NCBI GenBank assembly: GCA_006176705.1
Contig: QRFJ01007117.1
Location: forward strand, 62,001-126,000
Direction: 5' to 3'
Source: Cocos nucifera
Taxonomy: Eukaryota; Streptophyta; Magnoliopsida; Arecales; Arecaceae
DNA: 64,000 nucleotides
Shown: piece by piece, positions 45,190-58,344 of the stretch
How positions within the stretch are numbered: the stretch's first letter is position 1
Layout of the letters: each line of letters starts with the position of its first letter
Position numbers and translations under genes: made by a program
The notes under the pieces: generated by a model
The model's database searches: none
Told to the model about the DNA's origin: nothing
Seen by the model: the letters and a program-made list of their open reading frames with translations, nothing else

Positions 45190-46950
45190 AAAATATGCAT
45201 CAAAAGTCTACATTTAAGTCATCATCATCAGAAAAAGATGGAGCATGAGCTGGAGGAGTTGGAGCTAGAGGGACTGGAGCAAGAATGCTGATCAACATAT
45301 CCTTAAGGTCCATGAAGTTAGCTCCAAAATGAATGCTAAGCCTCGTCACCATAGCGATCATGAGGCCCTGTAGCTGAGCAATCTACTTCATAGCCTGCTT
45401 TCTAGCCTGATCTACCTACACCCGGCCTAAGTTGGTTGCCCCAATGCCTCCTCAAGCTGCTTCCGATTGATGATACTAGAAGCATGTGAAGAGATGCTTG
45501 TCTTAGACCAGTAGCTCGTTGGTATATGTCTAGGCCTACATTAGATCCTCTTAGAGTGCTCAAGTTTCAAGATCTGAGATAGATGGTCATAAGGGCTAGA
45601 GATGTCCAGGCCCTCACTTGCAAGCACGTCTAACTACTCCTATAATTATAAATTTAAATAAAATATCATAAAAAATGCTATAATACTAATCATACTAATA
45701 TATTTATTACTTATAAAAATTTTTTCGATCGTGGCGTTCATCGACCTACCCTTCTTGTTCGTAAGACTGGATCGAAAGATCTCTCTATGGCTGGACATCA
45801 CCTTATCTCTCATCGGTTATAACTATGGATCGATTTATTAGAAATATATAAAAAAATATTAATTTAGTTTATCTAGTAAGATTCAAAATTTATTACCTTT
45901 CTATGCACATGACTGGCCATAGACTCATGATCGAGAATGTGTGTGTACTCCTGAGTTGCCCAGTTATCCTGGTTCTGATGGGAGGCAGTCTAAAAAGTAT
46001 CTAAATAAATAATAAGTATTTAAAAAGTATTCAAATATAAATTTAAGTATATTGAAAAATTTAAAAGTTAGAAATTAAATCTCAAACTGCTAGCTCCTCC
46101 AATGCCTAACCATCCCATCCCACTGACTTGAAAGACAATCTTGTATCCAAGGAACAAGCTCCTCCGGAATATCTCATCGGTGCTTGAGCCATCCTCTATG
46201 AAGCTTGATCTTGTAGCTCCGATACAACTCTTCAATCTTCTTCAGTTGGACATCTCGAGCCCTCTTGTGATCTAAAAAGTCATACATTCTCTGCACAAAG
46301 TTATCAGAAATTAGTTACGAAATTATTCTAATCAAACATAGTGTAAACATATCAAATGTATAAATATAATTAAGATACACTAATCCATATCTCCTTCCAT
46401 ACCCGATCATTGATACCAGCATCCATGATTCTCTAGTCTATGGATAATATTGGAATGATGTTAGACCGCTTCATAAGTACTCCAAAAAAGAAATACATCT
46501 CCCATATGGTCTCCCCTACTGGCCTTCCCTTCGCATCATATTGTACCATCACTTGATGCTGGTAGTTCCACATGTGCGACATACGTGTGGGACCACGAAA
46601 TATCTTACTAGCTGATGCACCTATAATAAAAATATATTATGTAAATATATAAGAGTGTACAATGACTATACAAATAAATAAATGATTTAATAAAAAAATA
46701 CACTACTAGCCATGGGATCGTGTGACATGGATACTAGTGGAGACTCATCGATGGATGGAGCATGTGCTGGAGATGTGGCTGATGCTGGAGGCTCAGATAC
46801 CATTGAAGGAGTAGATGTCGGTGGTTTTTAGGCACCCGATGTGGAGGTGGATGGAGTATGCTCCACCTGCGACTCAGATGGGGAGCTCCGCGTAGCCTGC
46901 TGAGCTACGGGCGTGAAAGCTAGATGGCATTTCGGTGCCATCATGATCTG
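45190..46950 (-). pseudogene. CACTA-1 Transposase_24-like gene
   Basis: Minus-strand translation gives RMSHMWNYQHQVMVQYDAKG then RPVGETIWEMYFFFGVLMKR and RIMDAGINDRVWKEIW (about 46600-46400). Further blocks at 46290-46080 and 45560-45220 are separated by AT-rich probable introns. The pattern matches the plant En/Spm-associated family (Pfam Transposase_24). A TAG breaks the frame near 46435. Upstream at 46930-46700 is a Ser/Ala-rich N-terminal segment. Both CACTA elements of the window retain this gene type. Confidence 0.65.
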
Positions 46951-47634
46951 CAATGTTAATGAATATTAACCAATATAATATGTTGAACAATAATATTAAT
47001 AGAGCATAAATAAATAGACTCTAACTAACTAGAGTCTATTTAAATATAACCACACTCTTACATTATGCTCTATTGATAGGAAAGATCAAGCGGGTATGTG
47101 ATACCGAGCTTGGCATTGTTTAGCAATGCTGCTTACCAAAGCACGTATCTAGTAGGAAAAACAAGCAGTATCTAGAAAATGTTGCATTAAAAATTAATGT
47201 TAAGAGTTGTAACTTTGTTATAAATTCATCGTAGACATTCGAGAAATTGCAGTATATGATGCGGAGGGTTCCCTCCCCCTCCAAGCGAAGTTGCACTGTA
47301 TACCAGGCATTTCGGTCCATGCAAGACGGCATTTTGGTGCCATCATGACCTGCAACGTTAATGAACATTGACCCATATAACATGTTGAATAATAATATTA
47401 GTAGAGTATCAATAAATAATAGACTCTAACATTTATACCAGAATGTTGAAGTCATCATCTAGTGGCATCTATAATATAGACATCACCATCGCTCCTGATA
47501 AATGTATCTGGGATCTCAACAGCACTAGATAAGTTTTGTCCTAGAGAAGCACTTTATATGCATGGTCCAACATCATCATCAACCTCGGTATTATCAAATA
47601 TATGTCTAAATACCATCCTCACAACAACACCCTA

Positions 47635-47940
47635 CTAAGGTTCTAAGGGATCACTAATGTAGAAGACTCGACTAGCTTGGGAGGCAATTATATATGGTTC
47701 TTCAATACAAAGATGATGTTGCATGTTGACGAGAGTAAAACCATACTCATTAGTCTTCATTTCTGACTGAGATAAGGTGTCAAACCAATCGCATTTCATC
47801 AGTATAATCCTTCCTTTAGAATAGTAGTCCAAGATGACTATCTTTTCCACCATCCTATAATAGTTCAGATCTTCTATACGAGGCTGTGAATCCCTCGAGC
47901 TAGCATAACACTCAGTGGCGGTACTCAATATTACACCACT
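47635..47940 (-). pseudogene. CACTA-1 TNP2 C-terminal segment (DUF4216-like)
   Basis: A frame of 97 residues contains YYRMVEKIVILDYYSKGRII, LMKCDWFDT and IASQASRVFYISDPLEP. The order 'LDY-F-KCDW-D' then 'A-QVFYV-DP' is the signature of the DUF4216 domain that follows DUF4218 in TNP2-type CACTA transposases (from memory). It lies downstream of the DUF4218-like segment in the same orientation. Confidence 0.7.
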
Positions 47941-48519
47941 ATTTTATGTTGCCATGTTTATGGATTGGCTGTGAATATTAAATCTATAGTCATTAATGAT
48001 GAGCTATTTATACTCATGCATGGTATAATTAGGGTCTATTGAAAGAGCACGCACTTCAAGGCTCGCATCACCAAATGATAATCTCCACACCTAATCAAGA
48101 AGATGATATCTAATTTATAAATATGTTCAAATAACTTATACAAGATAAGAATATATAATCACTTATATGATCTTTGAGTCATTCAAAAAAAATTTTACTA
48201 TGCATTTTCTTTTTTTTTTGCATACTTAGAGCACCGTATTTTACTCTTATGATCTTCCTGTGTTTGCTACATACACAAAGAATAAATTTAGATGTAATTA
48301 AATATTTTTTTCTAAATACTATAAAATAAATAAGGCTGAGTGACTCACCTTATATATGGCTCAATGATATCATAGTTGAAGAGTACGTAGTGGTGTACTT
48401 TTTTTTTTCTCAATGCTCAAATTAGTGAGGTGGTATAAAGTGAAAAGTCTACCTGGCTATGGAATGGACTCAAATATAGGCTCAATTGGCTCATACTGAT
48501 CATCTTGATTTTTCATTGG

Positions 48520-49245
48520 TCAGTTATGACGTGTCTCGAGCTTGTTTAAGTACATAGTACAAAAAGATATACACTCTTGACCTAAATAACCTTTTGGTAT
48601 GGATCTCTCTGGGCAATTCATATTTCTTACATAAGATTTCAGTATTTGAATATTCCTCTCGATGGGATACATCCATCGATAGAACACTAGATCTTTAAGT
48701 GCAACTTCTCTCGTAAGGTGCACGGTGTGATGGATCGTAACTATAAAAAATGATGGTGAAAATATCTTCTCTAGATCACATAATATAGTCACCATTCTTG
48801 CCTTTATTTTTTTTACATCTTTCTTAAGCAACCTCTTTACACAAATATCTTTATAGAAGTTGCAAAGATGAATAACAGTCATTTTGACATTTTTTAGCAA
48901 CATGTGGTGAATAGCAATTGGGATCAACTCCTGAATCAATACATGATAATCATGAGTCTTCAATCTTCCAAGTTTGACATATTTACTATTCATATGCTTT
49001 GATATGTTATTTGAATATCCATCTGAGATTTTTATGTTCTTCAATATATGAAAAAATATGGATCGTTCAGAGGCATTAATAACATAGCATGCATGAGGGA
49101 GCTTCTATTATTCTTTTCTTATCGGCTCTCAATGGAGTGATCTTCTAATATCCCATTCTTTCAAGTCAAATTAAAAATTCAAATCATCTTTGGTCTTATC
49201 CTTGATATTCAAGATTGTTGCCAATAGGAGATCACACACGTTCTC
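48520..49245 (-). pseudogene. CACTA-1 TNP2 transposase, DUF4218-like part
   Basis: From 49245 down: ENVCDLLLATILNIKDKTKD, then, after a stop and shift, a 174-residue frame (49044-48520). That frame has SKYVKLGRLKTHDYHVLIQE, LCDLEKIFSPSFF, TVHLTREVALKDLVFYRWMY, PIERNIQILKSYVRN and PKGYLGQECISFC. These are conserved blocks of TNP2 after its catalytic core. The catalytic domain that should precede 49245 is absent: the sequence there turns into AT-rich non-coding DNA. The element could only move if helped in trans. Confidence 0.85.
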
Positions 49246-49616
49246 TCCTATAGAAAGAAGAAAAAAAAAATGCTGTCTAAAATTTTTTCGAAACCCTCAG
49301 CATACTATTTGATTACTGTAATTATCTATAGAATTATTTATAATTTTTAAACTATCTAAATTGAATAATCAATTGATCATTGTACATAATTCTTTCATCC
49401 ACATAATAATTCTTTCATCCACATAAAAAATATATAAATATCTGGATGTTGGAGATTATGTACACTAATTAATTAAGAGGTCTATCATTATACAATGCAA
49501 TAAACAAAAACAACAAGATATAAATAGTAACCCAAAAAATATTATGCAATAAATTCTATAATATGAATTATATCCATAAAAAATTAAGGAGCAATAAATA
49601 ATTTTACTTTCTATTA

Positions 49617-49910
49617 GTGGTGGGGGTTATCTTAGCGGCCGGCACGACCCACGATCACGGGCATGACCTAGAATCCACCGATGGGGGGAGGGTTCTCTTA
49701 GCGGTTGGAACATCTCACGATCATCGATACGTTCCAAAACCTGCCGACAGGTGTTTTCTTATTGGCGAGCATAGTCCAGGACTGTTCATGGCCATCGATA
49801 CGGTGCGGCCCAAAGCTGCCGGCCTGACTCGACCCAGAATCCACCAACACGGTCCAGAATCAACCGACAGGAGTTCTCTTATCCGCTAGCATGGTCCACA
49901 GTCGGTGAAA
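49617..49910. repeat. GC-rich degenerate tandem repeat in CACTA-1
   Basis: About four units of roughly 65 bases share TTCTCTTAGCGG, GGNCACGATCAT and CCNGAATCCACCGACAGG-like segments. The frames through it are chance ORFs. It lies just left of the purine-rich tract in the promoter side of CACTA-1. Confidence 0.6.
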
Positions 49911-50059
49911 AATTATAATATTTATAATATTTATAATATTTATTATAAATATTATAAATGATTAACATATATTACCATGAAATTTAAAAAAAATATACCT
50001 GCGGTTATGGAGAGAGGGTCGCATAGAGCTCTGAGGGTCACTGACGATGACGCTAAAGA

Positions 50060-50609
50060 AAGATGACAGCACTAGAGGTAGCTTACAAGAGAGATACAAG
50101 ATAGTGAGATATAGAGAGAGAGAAGAGAGAGAAAGAGAAAGAGAAAGAGGAAAGAGAGAGAGAAAGAGGGGAGAGAGAGAAAGATCTAGAGAGAGTACGG
50201 AGGGGAAGGTTGGGCTGAGGTAAGAGAGGAGAGAGAGAGAAGGGAGGAGGTGGATCGGGTCGAGGGAAGATAGGAGAGAAAGAAAGAGAGAGAGTAGGGA
50301 GGGGTCGGAGTTGGCGGTCGGGCCGATCGAGGAAGAAGGGGGAGGCGAGGGCGGTGGTAGAGCCAACGGAAGAGCCAGCCGAGGTAGGAGGAGGAGGGAG
50401 AGGTTGTGGGGTCGACGGTCGGGCTGGTCGAGGAAGAAGGGTTAGGCGGGGGAGGTGGTGGAGCTGGTGAACAAGCCAGCTAGGGAAGAAGGAGGAGGGG
50501 GAGGTGGCGAGGCCGGTGGTTGGGCCAGTCGGGAAAGAAGGGCCAGGTGGGGGAGGTGGCAGAGCCAGTGGACAAGTTGGTTGGGAAAGAAGGTGGAGAG
50601 GGAAGAGGC
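50060..50609. repeat. Purine-rich tract and GA/GGAGGTGG repeats in CACTA-1
   Basis: 50090-50320 is almost all GA, as GAGAGAGAAAG runs. 50390-50600 holds about three units of 65-75 bases built on GGTCGGGCTGGTCGAGGAAG and GGGGGAGGTGG. The Ser/Leu-rich minus-strand frame (49962-50366) is the complement of this low-complexity DNA. The copia element is inserted at its right end. Confidence 0.7.
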
Positions 50610-53048
50610 TGTTGAAAATTATGTCCGAAAGCCAATCATCAGACTATTGACGGTTGAGCTATATTATAATTAATTTATTAATTAATAAAATATATTTTTA
50701 ATATTTTCATCGTAAGTTTTCATCTTCTAACAAACTCCATTATTGTGATGAAATTCTAGGACTATTTAGGATCGACAAAAAGAGAATTTATCGATTAGTC
50801 CTTAAAACTATTCACGACCAAATGATAGGTTGTTAATAAGAACGATAGTGTCTATCGAGCATAGATTGCTGTATGTTATATAGATTGATTGTCCTCTTAA
50901 CCAAGAAGTATGGAGATACTGGTATGGCATACAAGTGAGATGTAGGGGTACATCATCCCTTAACATAACCAACTCCAGAGCATCGAGAATGTCTCTTATA
51001 GATATAAGTGTCTGTTAGACTTGAGATCATCTTAGTGACTTGCAAGCAACTAACTGTGCTTTGGTACTAGACTAATAGAATTTTTAATTTAAATAATAGA
51101 AAAGTTCTAGGCACAGTCAAGTACTTGTGAAGTTGGTGTGTGATCAAGATGAAATTGACCACTCCAAGAGTTGGAGAAGAATGTATCACTATATTTTAAT
51201 ATAGCAAAATCTTAGCCAGGATAATCCATAAGATGGAATTGATATTTTGAAATATAATGTGGACAACCTAATCAGAGTTGATAGTTGAACTCCAAGATAT
51301 CCTACGAGCATTTTGGTCAAGGGGATAAATTACATGGAAACTATATCCACATGGGTTCTAAGGATGTTTGTTCTACACATTCAACCTATCTAGCCATCGG
51401 GATCAGGTCACTTTGACTGATACAAAAATTTATTCTTGTGCTATCAACTTAGGTTTAGACCTATGAGATCATACACATTAGAGTTTACGATCTGATTGGA
51501 TGGTTGATCAATGATTAAGAATCATTCTAAGATTAAACGATCAATATGATTGATGTTTAACCTAGTGCAAGTGTTGCAGGAGTATTGATTAGCAATTCAA
51601 TTGCTAATTGGCTTAATTTGATTAAGCCAAAGGATTGAGATTAAGTTTAATTAAATATTATTTAATTAGATTTTGTTTGGGCTTGATTGGATCAAGTATA
51701 ATTGGTTTATTGGATAAGCCAAGTGCAAGAAAGAACTAGTCCTAGTTCAACTAGGACTTGGATCAACCCAATTTTTTTAATTTGATTAGAAAATTAAATC
51801 AAGATTAAATTTAATTTAATCTAATTTAATTAAGTTCTTAATTTATTTAGGATCTAATTTAATTAGGTTGAATTAATTCTAGTTTGATTTGGTTTGAGAG
51901 ATCATGTTTGACCAAGTCAAACATGGAATCCTAGTAAGACTTGGATCCATTCATCTTGTGCCACCTATATCCCATGCCCCTATGCCTATTTTTTAGAATT
52001 TTTTCATGGAAAATCCTTTCTCTCAGGCCTACATGCATGCCCAACTCCATTCCTTCTTTCTTAAATGGCAAGTGGTTATGGACCAAGTCAAATTTGGAGA
52101 GTTGTTTTGAAATCAAACTCTATTTGATAGAGTTTATTACAATCAAAATTCCTCCTCCCTTTTGCTACCTATACTCCTTATTTTTCTCTAGAATTTTTGT
52201 AGGATTTAGAGGAGTTTTGTGTGAAAAATATAGGTGGTCCATGCCACCTATACTCCTTTTGCCACCTTTTGCCTATTTTGGTCTTTCCTAGTCTAAGAGT
52301 TTGATCCAACAAGGACTTCTCTATATCTCCCTATATAGGATGAATTTTGAGCTGATTTTTGGATATGTTCTAGATCTTGGAGAGTTCTTTTGGGTATATA
52401 AATACCAGGGTGAGAAACCTCTTGGGCATTGGGTTTTCATAGATACCAATTTGGGTGTCTAGATGATAGAACAGAGAAGAAGAGGGTCTTCTTCTAGGGT
52501 TACTTTATTCATCTCTTATCCTCCTCTTTTGAGATTATTTTTGAGAGTGTCTCAATTTGAAATATTTCCTCTTCCTTTTATTCTTTGGAGGAGTCCAAAT
52601 TCAAAAGAAGAAAGCATCGGGTCGACTCTCAAAGAAGGATCAGTACAGTACTAGCATACTATGCTGATTTCCTACATAGGACTTCTGATCGAGGTTCGTG
52701 GGCTCGTGTGGACATCACTTAGAGGCCGAACGTGTGTGCTGCTTGAAGAATCATCCTCAAGCCTAGATCAGCAAGTTAGAATATCTAACTTGCATAGGTA
52801 ATATAGATCTAATCTGTTATTATACTTGCATTAAATGCAATGTAGATGCATGTTGATATGATCAACATGATTTTTCTTCCTTATGTTTTAATTTCATGAT
52901 TTAATCTCATGCCATAATCATGTAATGGGATCTTAGATCTAGGTATTCTCTATTTTTAAAAATAAATTTTGATTTATTTTGTCTTCCACTGCCTAATCTA
53001 GAAAAAATTTCAAGATCTAGCCTTAAAATCCTAGATCTATTTTCTTTA
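50610..53048 (+). mobile_element. 5' LTR of the copia element
   Basis: The 2,439-base LTR is long for copia. It matches the right LTR along its whole length with scattered substitutions and small indels. One is a difference where the right copy has a GGAGGGGGCACCCAAGTG segment (about 60015) absent at 52250. A TATA-like GGTATATAAATACC lies at about 52393-52406. Confidence 0.9.
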
Positions 53049-53062
53049 ATTGGTATCAAAGC

Positions 53063-54913
53063 ATAGGTTAATTATTATATGATTATGTATGCATATTTAG
53101 ATTATTTTTTAGATTAGATCTAATTTATAATCTAATTATTAAATTTAAAATTAAAAATCATGATCACGCGAACTGCTATAAGATTATCCTGTTGTAAGGT
53201 TTATCCCTTATAATGAAGTTATCCTAGTTCGTGTAGATTTACTTCTTATCATAAATTTATTAGATGAGATCTAATTTTATTTATAATTTATTAAATTTAA
53301 AATAATTTTAGATCTAAAAATAAAAGTTTTAGATTACACAGACTGCTATAAGATTGTCCTACTGTAAGATTTATCCCTTATAGTAGAGAGGTTGTTCTAG
53401 TACATGCTGATCTAAAATATTAATTATAAAATTTTAGATTAGATCTAAAAAAATTTATGATTTGATTAAAAATATTTTAATCTAATTTTAATCATCATAA
53501 ATATATTAGATTTGATCTAAGATAATTTATGATTGATTATAATTGAAACTATTTTAATTACATAAATTTGTTTAGATTAGATCTAAAGTAGTTTCATACT
53601 TATCTTACTTGTATATTGATTATGAATCAAACATGCAACTTAGTTGATAGAACCATGTTGTAAAAATATTTTATAAATATAAAAATTATTTTCAAAAAAT
53701 CGAACCCCAACTCTCAGTCCAAAATTTAATTAAGAATTAAGAAGTTATTTGATTAGGATTTAGGATTGTGGATTGAAGATCCTAAGATATAAGTCATAAC
53801 ACATTGGGTTAAATAGGTTAGTGGGGATTAGATCTATTAATTGGGTTAGACCTAGGGTTAGATTAAAGAATGGACTTAATTAGAGAATTGACTAAATCTA
53901 ATTAATTATTATCTTAGATTAGATCAAGAATTCTTTAGATTAATTATAATAATTATAGTTGGTCAAGTTCATATCTTTAACGAATCCAAGATAGACTTGA
54001 TTCTTGGCTACGCGATCTAGCATGAGCTGTTAGGTTGATCTAATCAAGATTAATTAAATCAGTTGATGTCTAAGGTAAAGTAGACTGGTGGTCTTTAATT
54101 GGCAGCCCGCTTACTTGACCATTTTTGATGCTGTCTAAGGCAAGCTTTGCCAGATCCTCCTACTGATCGAACTTACTTGACCTCTTAGTAAAATTATGTT
54201 TTGATCGGATCACTTGACTATTCGAGTTGACCCATGTCAGTTAGGTAAATCAGTGTGATTGATTTAGGTGCTCCTTGACCAGCCTATTAATGGTCTCCCT
54301 TAAGCTGACTTAGTGAAGCCAGTGGGATGATCATGACAAGCTAGTTCATCTGATCTTCTCTCTTCTTTAAATTAAAATCTTTTAAAATTATTAGATCCTT
54401 AAAATAAAATAGTTATGGTGATAACTAGATCATAGCCTCCCATTAAGTAGATGATATGGGTTCATTAGTTGGATAATCATTGGAGGCCCATAGATCCGGT
54501 GCTTATCTACTAATGAAATTATCATTCATAATATAATTTTTTGGTCGTGTCTCTCTAAATGATGATTAGGTTGATGAACCATAGTTGGGCTTAATCATTC
54601 ATTAGTTAGATGGACCAAGTATGATCATATTAATGGTTGGACCTAACCGGAGCTTTCAGTGGAGGCCTTAGCCTACTGAAAAGATACCTGAGGCAAAATT
54701 AAATTACTAGAAATTATTTGGAGAAACAATTAGTTATGAACCTATCCTTAGATGTACATGGGTTGATCAACCATAGTTGGGCTAGTGTGCAGTCTATGTG
54801 GATTCTAATACCTATTAAGGAATTAAGGTAATTCCTCGAATTGAAATAGAGACTACCAGTTTGAATAAAATAGTGAGAGAACCTTTTAATTAAAGTTTAA
54901 ATCTTTAGGTTTA
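53063..54913 (+). other. Copia leader with internal repeat
   Basis: This is 1.85 kb between the primer site and gag. CTGCTATAAGATTRTCCT with a following GTAAGRTTTATCCCTTATA occurs twice, at about 53170 and 53342, in a unit of roughly 175 bases. No coding region is recognised. Confidence 0.6.
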
Positions 54914-55420
54914 ATGAATCAGTTACTAATTAGGCTTTTGGTTCTCCTTTATGCAATTAAACCCAAACCATTGTTGCTCCATTCACTGTTAGACAGTGAT
55001 AAGCTTATGGGATCTAACTTTGACAATAAGTATCGAAAGTTGAATATCGTTCAGCAGTACGAAGTGGTTTATGCTGGGGCTTCTATGTCTAGTTTAAACA
55101 TAAGGTCAAAGAATAACCTAGATCAAGTAGAATGCTTCTACTATAAGAAGCAGGGGCATTGAAAGAGGAACTATCCTCAGTATCTTGATTTCCATGACCC
55201 CAACAGGTTGAATAAGAAAGATGAGCAAGTAGTTGCTGATCAAGAATGTTATATGATAACACCTTGTAATTTCTCAATTTGTGATACTTCTACTTGGATA
55301 TTAGATACCGAAAGTCTAGTCCATATTTGCAATATGTTGCAAGGACTTCAAATTAGTAGAAGATTTGAAAGTAATGAGCGATTCCTTAATATTAGGATAG
55401 AAGATCTGTTCCAATTCTAG
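54914..55420 (+). pseudogene. Copia gag zinc knuckle and protease
   Basis: The frame shows LLDSDKLMGSNFDNKYRKLN (the gag start block), then ECFYYKKQGH-KRNYPQY, a zinc knuckle in which the second and third Cys positions are Tyr and TGA interrupts. Protease then shows TWILDTESLVHICN, with DTE replacing the DTG triad. Gag is much shorter than usual, so an internal deletion is likely. Nonfunctional. Confidence 0.8.
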
Positions 55421-55649
55421 TTATGGAAATGATTCAACTTATTCTCAATACTAATATTATTTCTTTAAATGAATGTCATTATTATCCTTCTTTTCTGATG
55501 AATATAATCTCTGTTAGCCTTTTGTCCAAAGCTGGTTATCATTTATCTATAAAAAAAGATTACTGTGATATTATTATGAATGATGTTCAATAACGCAAGA
55601 ACAACAAAGAAATGATATTTATATTTTATCATAGCCTGTGAGTGTAATG

Positions 55650-56560
55650 TACACTTCTAGAAAATATCCTAGATTAGATAATGTCTCTGATATCTACCTA
55701 TGACATTGTAGGCTAGGTCACATTAACAAGAATAGGATAAACAGGTCGACCCAAGAAAAACTTTTCAAAGTCAGTGATTATGAATTACTTCCAACCTGTG
55801 AATCCCGTCTTCTTGAAAAAATGACCAAATCACCTTTACTAGAAAAGGTGAGAAAGCCACTGAGCTCTTAGATCTTCTACATATCGATGTATGTGGACCA
55901 ATAAATACAGGTGCCAAAGGTGGATATTTTTACTCATTACTTTCATAGATGATCTATCCAGGTATGGATATGTCTATCTGATGAAACATAATTTAGATTC
56001 ATTTGAAATGTTTAAAAGATTTTGAAGTAAAGTAGAAAAATAAATTAGAAAGAGTATTAAAATTCTTCGATCAGATCAAGAGGGTGAATATCTATCTAGT
56101 GAGCTCTTGACATATCTAGGAGAGAATTAGATTCTCTCATAGTGAACTCCTCTAAAAGCACCACAGCATAATGGTGTGTTGGAAAGAAGAAATCGAACCT
56201 TGTTAGATATGGTTCGATCCATGATAGGGTTTGCTAGTCTGTCAGTTTTATTTTAGGATTATGCTCTTGAGACTGCATGTTATATATTGAATAATGTATT
56301 GAGTAAATTTATTGCAAAAACTCCATATGAGATATGGACTAGGCATAGGCCTACACTCTCTCACCTACGGGTTTCAGGATGTCTGGTCTATGTCAAACAT
56401 TTGCATATGGATAAGCTTGAATCTTGATCTGATAAGTGTGTATTTATAGGATATTCTAAAGAAAGTAAGGGTTACTATTTCACCATGCTGAAGAATAAAA
56501 GGTGTTCGTCAGTCTTAAGGCAATCTTTTTAGAAAAAGAGTTTCTTGGTGAATGAACTAT
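55650..56560 (+). pseudogene. Copia integrase
   Basis: Blocks in order: LGHINKNRINR (pre-integrase His), LDLLHIDVCGPINTGAKGGY (core Asp), FIDDLSRYGYVYLMKH, KILRSDQEGEYLSSE (second Asp), TPLKAPQHNGVLERRNRTLL (Glu), then TPYEIWTRHRPTLSHLRVSG and CVFIGYSKESKGYYF. All three catalytic acids can be seen, but stops and frameshifts separate them. Confidence 0.85.
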
Positions 56561-56720
56561 TGTCTATAAGATTGAATTTGATGAAGTTTAATAAGTAGAA
56601 AGATCGACAGCTGTAGCTAAACTTGAGTTAGATTTGATTAGATCAAATCTAGAGCCTAATGTACCGCACCATTAAGATGATCCGATAGAGTACTGCATCA
56701 ATTAGATAGATACTATTTTC

Positions 56721-58331
56721 TTGGTTCGAGATGGTGATCCTATCAAACTCGCTGAGAATGATGAGGATCCAATCACCTATATGGATGCTATGCAGAGATT
56801 CGATTCTGAAAAATGGCTTGAGGCCATGAAATCTGAAATAGAGTCCATGAAGGTCAACAATGTGTGGACATTAGTTGATCCATCCAAAGGGGTTAAACCA
56901 ATTAGGTGTAAATGGGTCTTTAAAAAAAATGGACATAAATGGAAAGATGGAGACCTATAAAGCCCGTCTGGTTGCTAAAATATATTGCCAACGTTATGGT
57001 ATTGATTATGATGAGATATTTTTTCTGTGACAATGCTCAAATTCATTCGAATAATGATTACTATAACTGCCCATCTAGACTATGAGATCTGACAGATTGA
57101 TGTGAAGATAGCTTTCCTAAATGGAGAGTTGACCAAATAGGTGTATATGCTTGAGGAATTCACATCCATAGATGAGTCCAAGATGTGTAAGCTTTAGAGA
57201 TTGATTTATGGATTGAAGCAAGCATCTCGGAGTTAGAACATGCATTTTGATAAGGTGATCAAAATGTATAGCTTCGTTAAGAACGAAGAAGAGTCCTGCA
57301 TTTACAAATGGGCAAATAGTCCAGCAATGGTATTTCTTATTCTGTACGTGGATAACATTCTCTTAATCGAAAATGACATCCCCGCACTACAGGGAATGAA
57401 AGTTTGGTTGTCATCATAATTCTCCATAACGGACTTAGGTGAAGTATCCTATATTCTAAGAATGAAGATCTATAGAGATAGATCTAAGAGGATGCTTGGA
57501 TTATTTCAGTCCACGTACATAGATACTATGCTGAAAAGGTTCAGCATGGAGAATTTCAAAAAGAGCTATCTTTCAATAGACCATGAAATTTTTCTCTCTA
57601 AGAAGGATTATCCGATAACTCTTGAAGAGATAAAGCATATGAGTAGAGTCCCATATGCTTTGGCAGTAGGATCTATCATGTATGCCTTGACATGTATGAG
57701 ATTAGACGTGGCATACTCATTAAGAGTAGTGAGTAGATATCAGTCTGATCCTAGAGAAAACTACTGAAAAGTGGTTAAAGCCATTCTTAAGTATTTGAGA
57801 AATACTAAGGATCAATGATTGATTTATGGTGAGTCAGATCTAAAACTTGTGGAGTTTATAGATTTTAACTTTCAATCTAACCATGATGACAGCAGAAGTG
57901 TATCGGGATATATCTTTACTCTAAATGCTGGAGCTATCTGCTTGATGAGTTTCAAGCAGCATATTATGCCAGACTCTATTTGCAAAGTAGAGTATATCGT
58001 AGCATCAGATACCACGAAGAAAGCTGTGTGGCTGAGAAAGTTTATCACCAAACTCGGAGTAGCATCCTTCTTAGATGGTTCGGTCCTGCTTTATTGTGAC
58101 AGCACTAGTGCCATAGCTCAAGCGAAGAAATCAAAGGTACACCAGTAGATGAAGCACATTCTACGTAGCTTTTATCTGGTTTGGAAGATCGTGGATCGAG
58201 ATGATGTCGGCCTTCAGAAGATCGATGGAAAGGAGAACTTGGCCGACCCCTTCACTAAAGCCCTGGCGATAAAGAAGTTCGACAACCATAAGTTGGAGAT
58301 GGATATTAGATACTATGTCGAGTGGCTTTAG
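56721..58331 (+). pseudogene. Copia reverse transcriptase and RNase H
   Basis: RT starts SEKWLEAMKSEIESMKVNNV, then KGVKPIRCKWVFKK, QIDVKIAFLNGEL (first Asp) and LIYGLKQASRS. The catalytic box LILYVDNILLIEND reads YVDN instead of YVDD. Then follow MSRVPYALAVGSIMYALTCM and RLDVAYSLRVVSRYQ. RNase H has SVSGYIFTLNAGAICLMSFK, VEYIVASDTTKKAVWLRKF and LLYCDSTSAIAQAKKSKVHQ. The final frame ends at 58331 next to the polypurine tract. Frameshifts and several stops are present. Confidence 0.88.
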
Positions 58332-58344
58332 GACAAGTAGGAGT

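Noticed and set aside
49962..50366. Ser/Leu/Pro-rich 134-residue minus-strand ORF
   Set aside because: It is the complement of the GA-rich low-complexity tract in CACTA-1 and has no domain.
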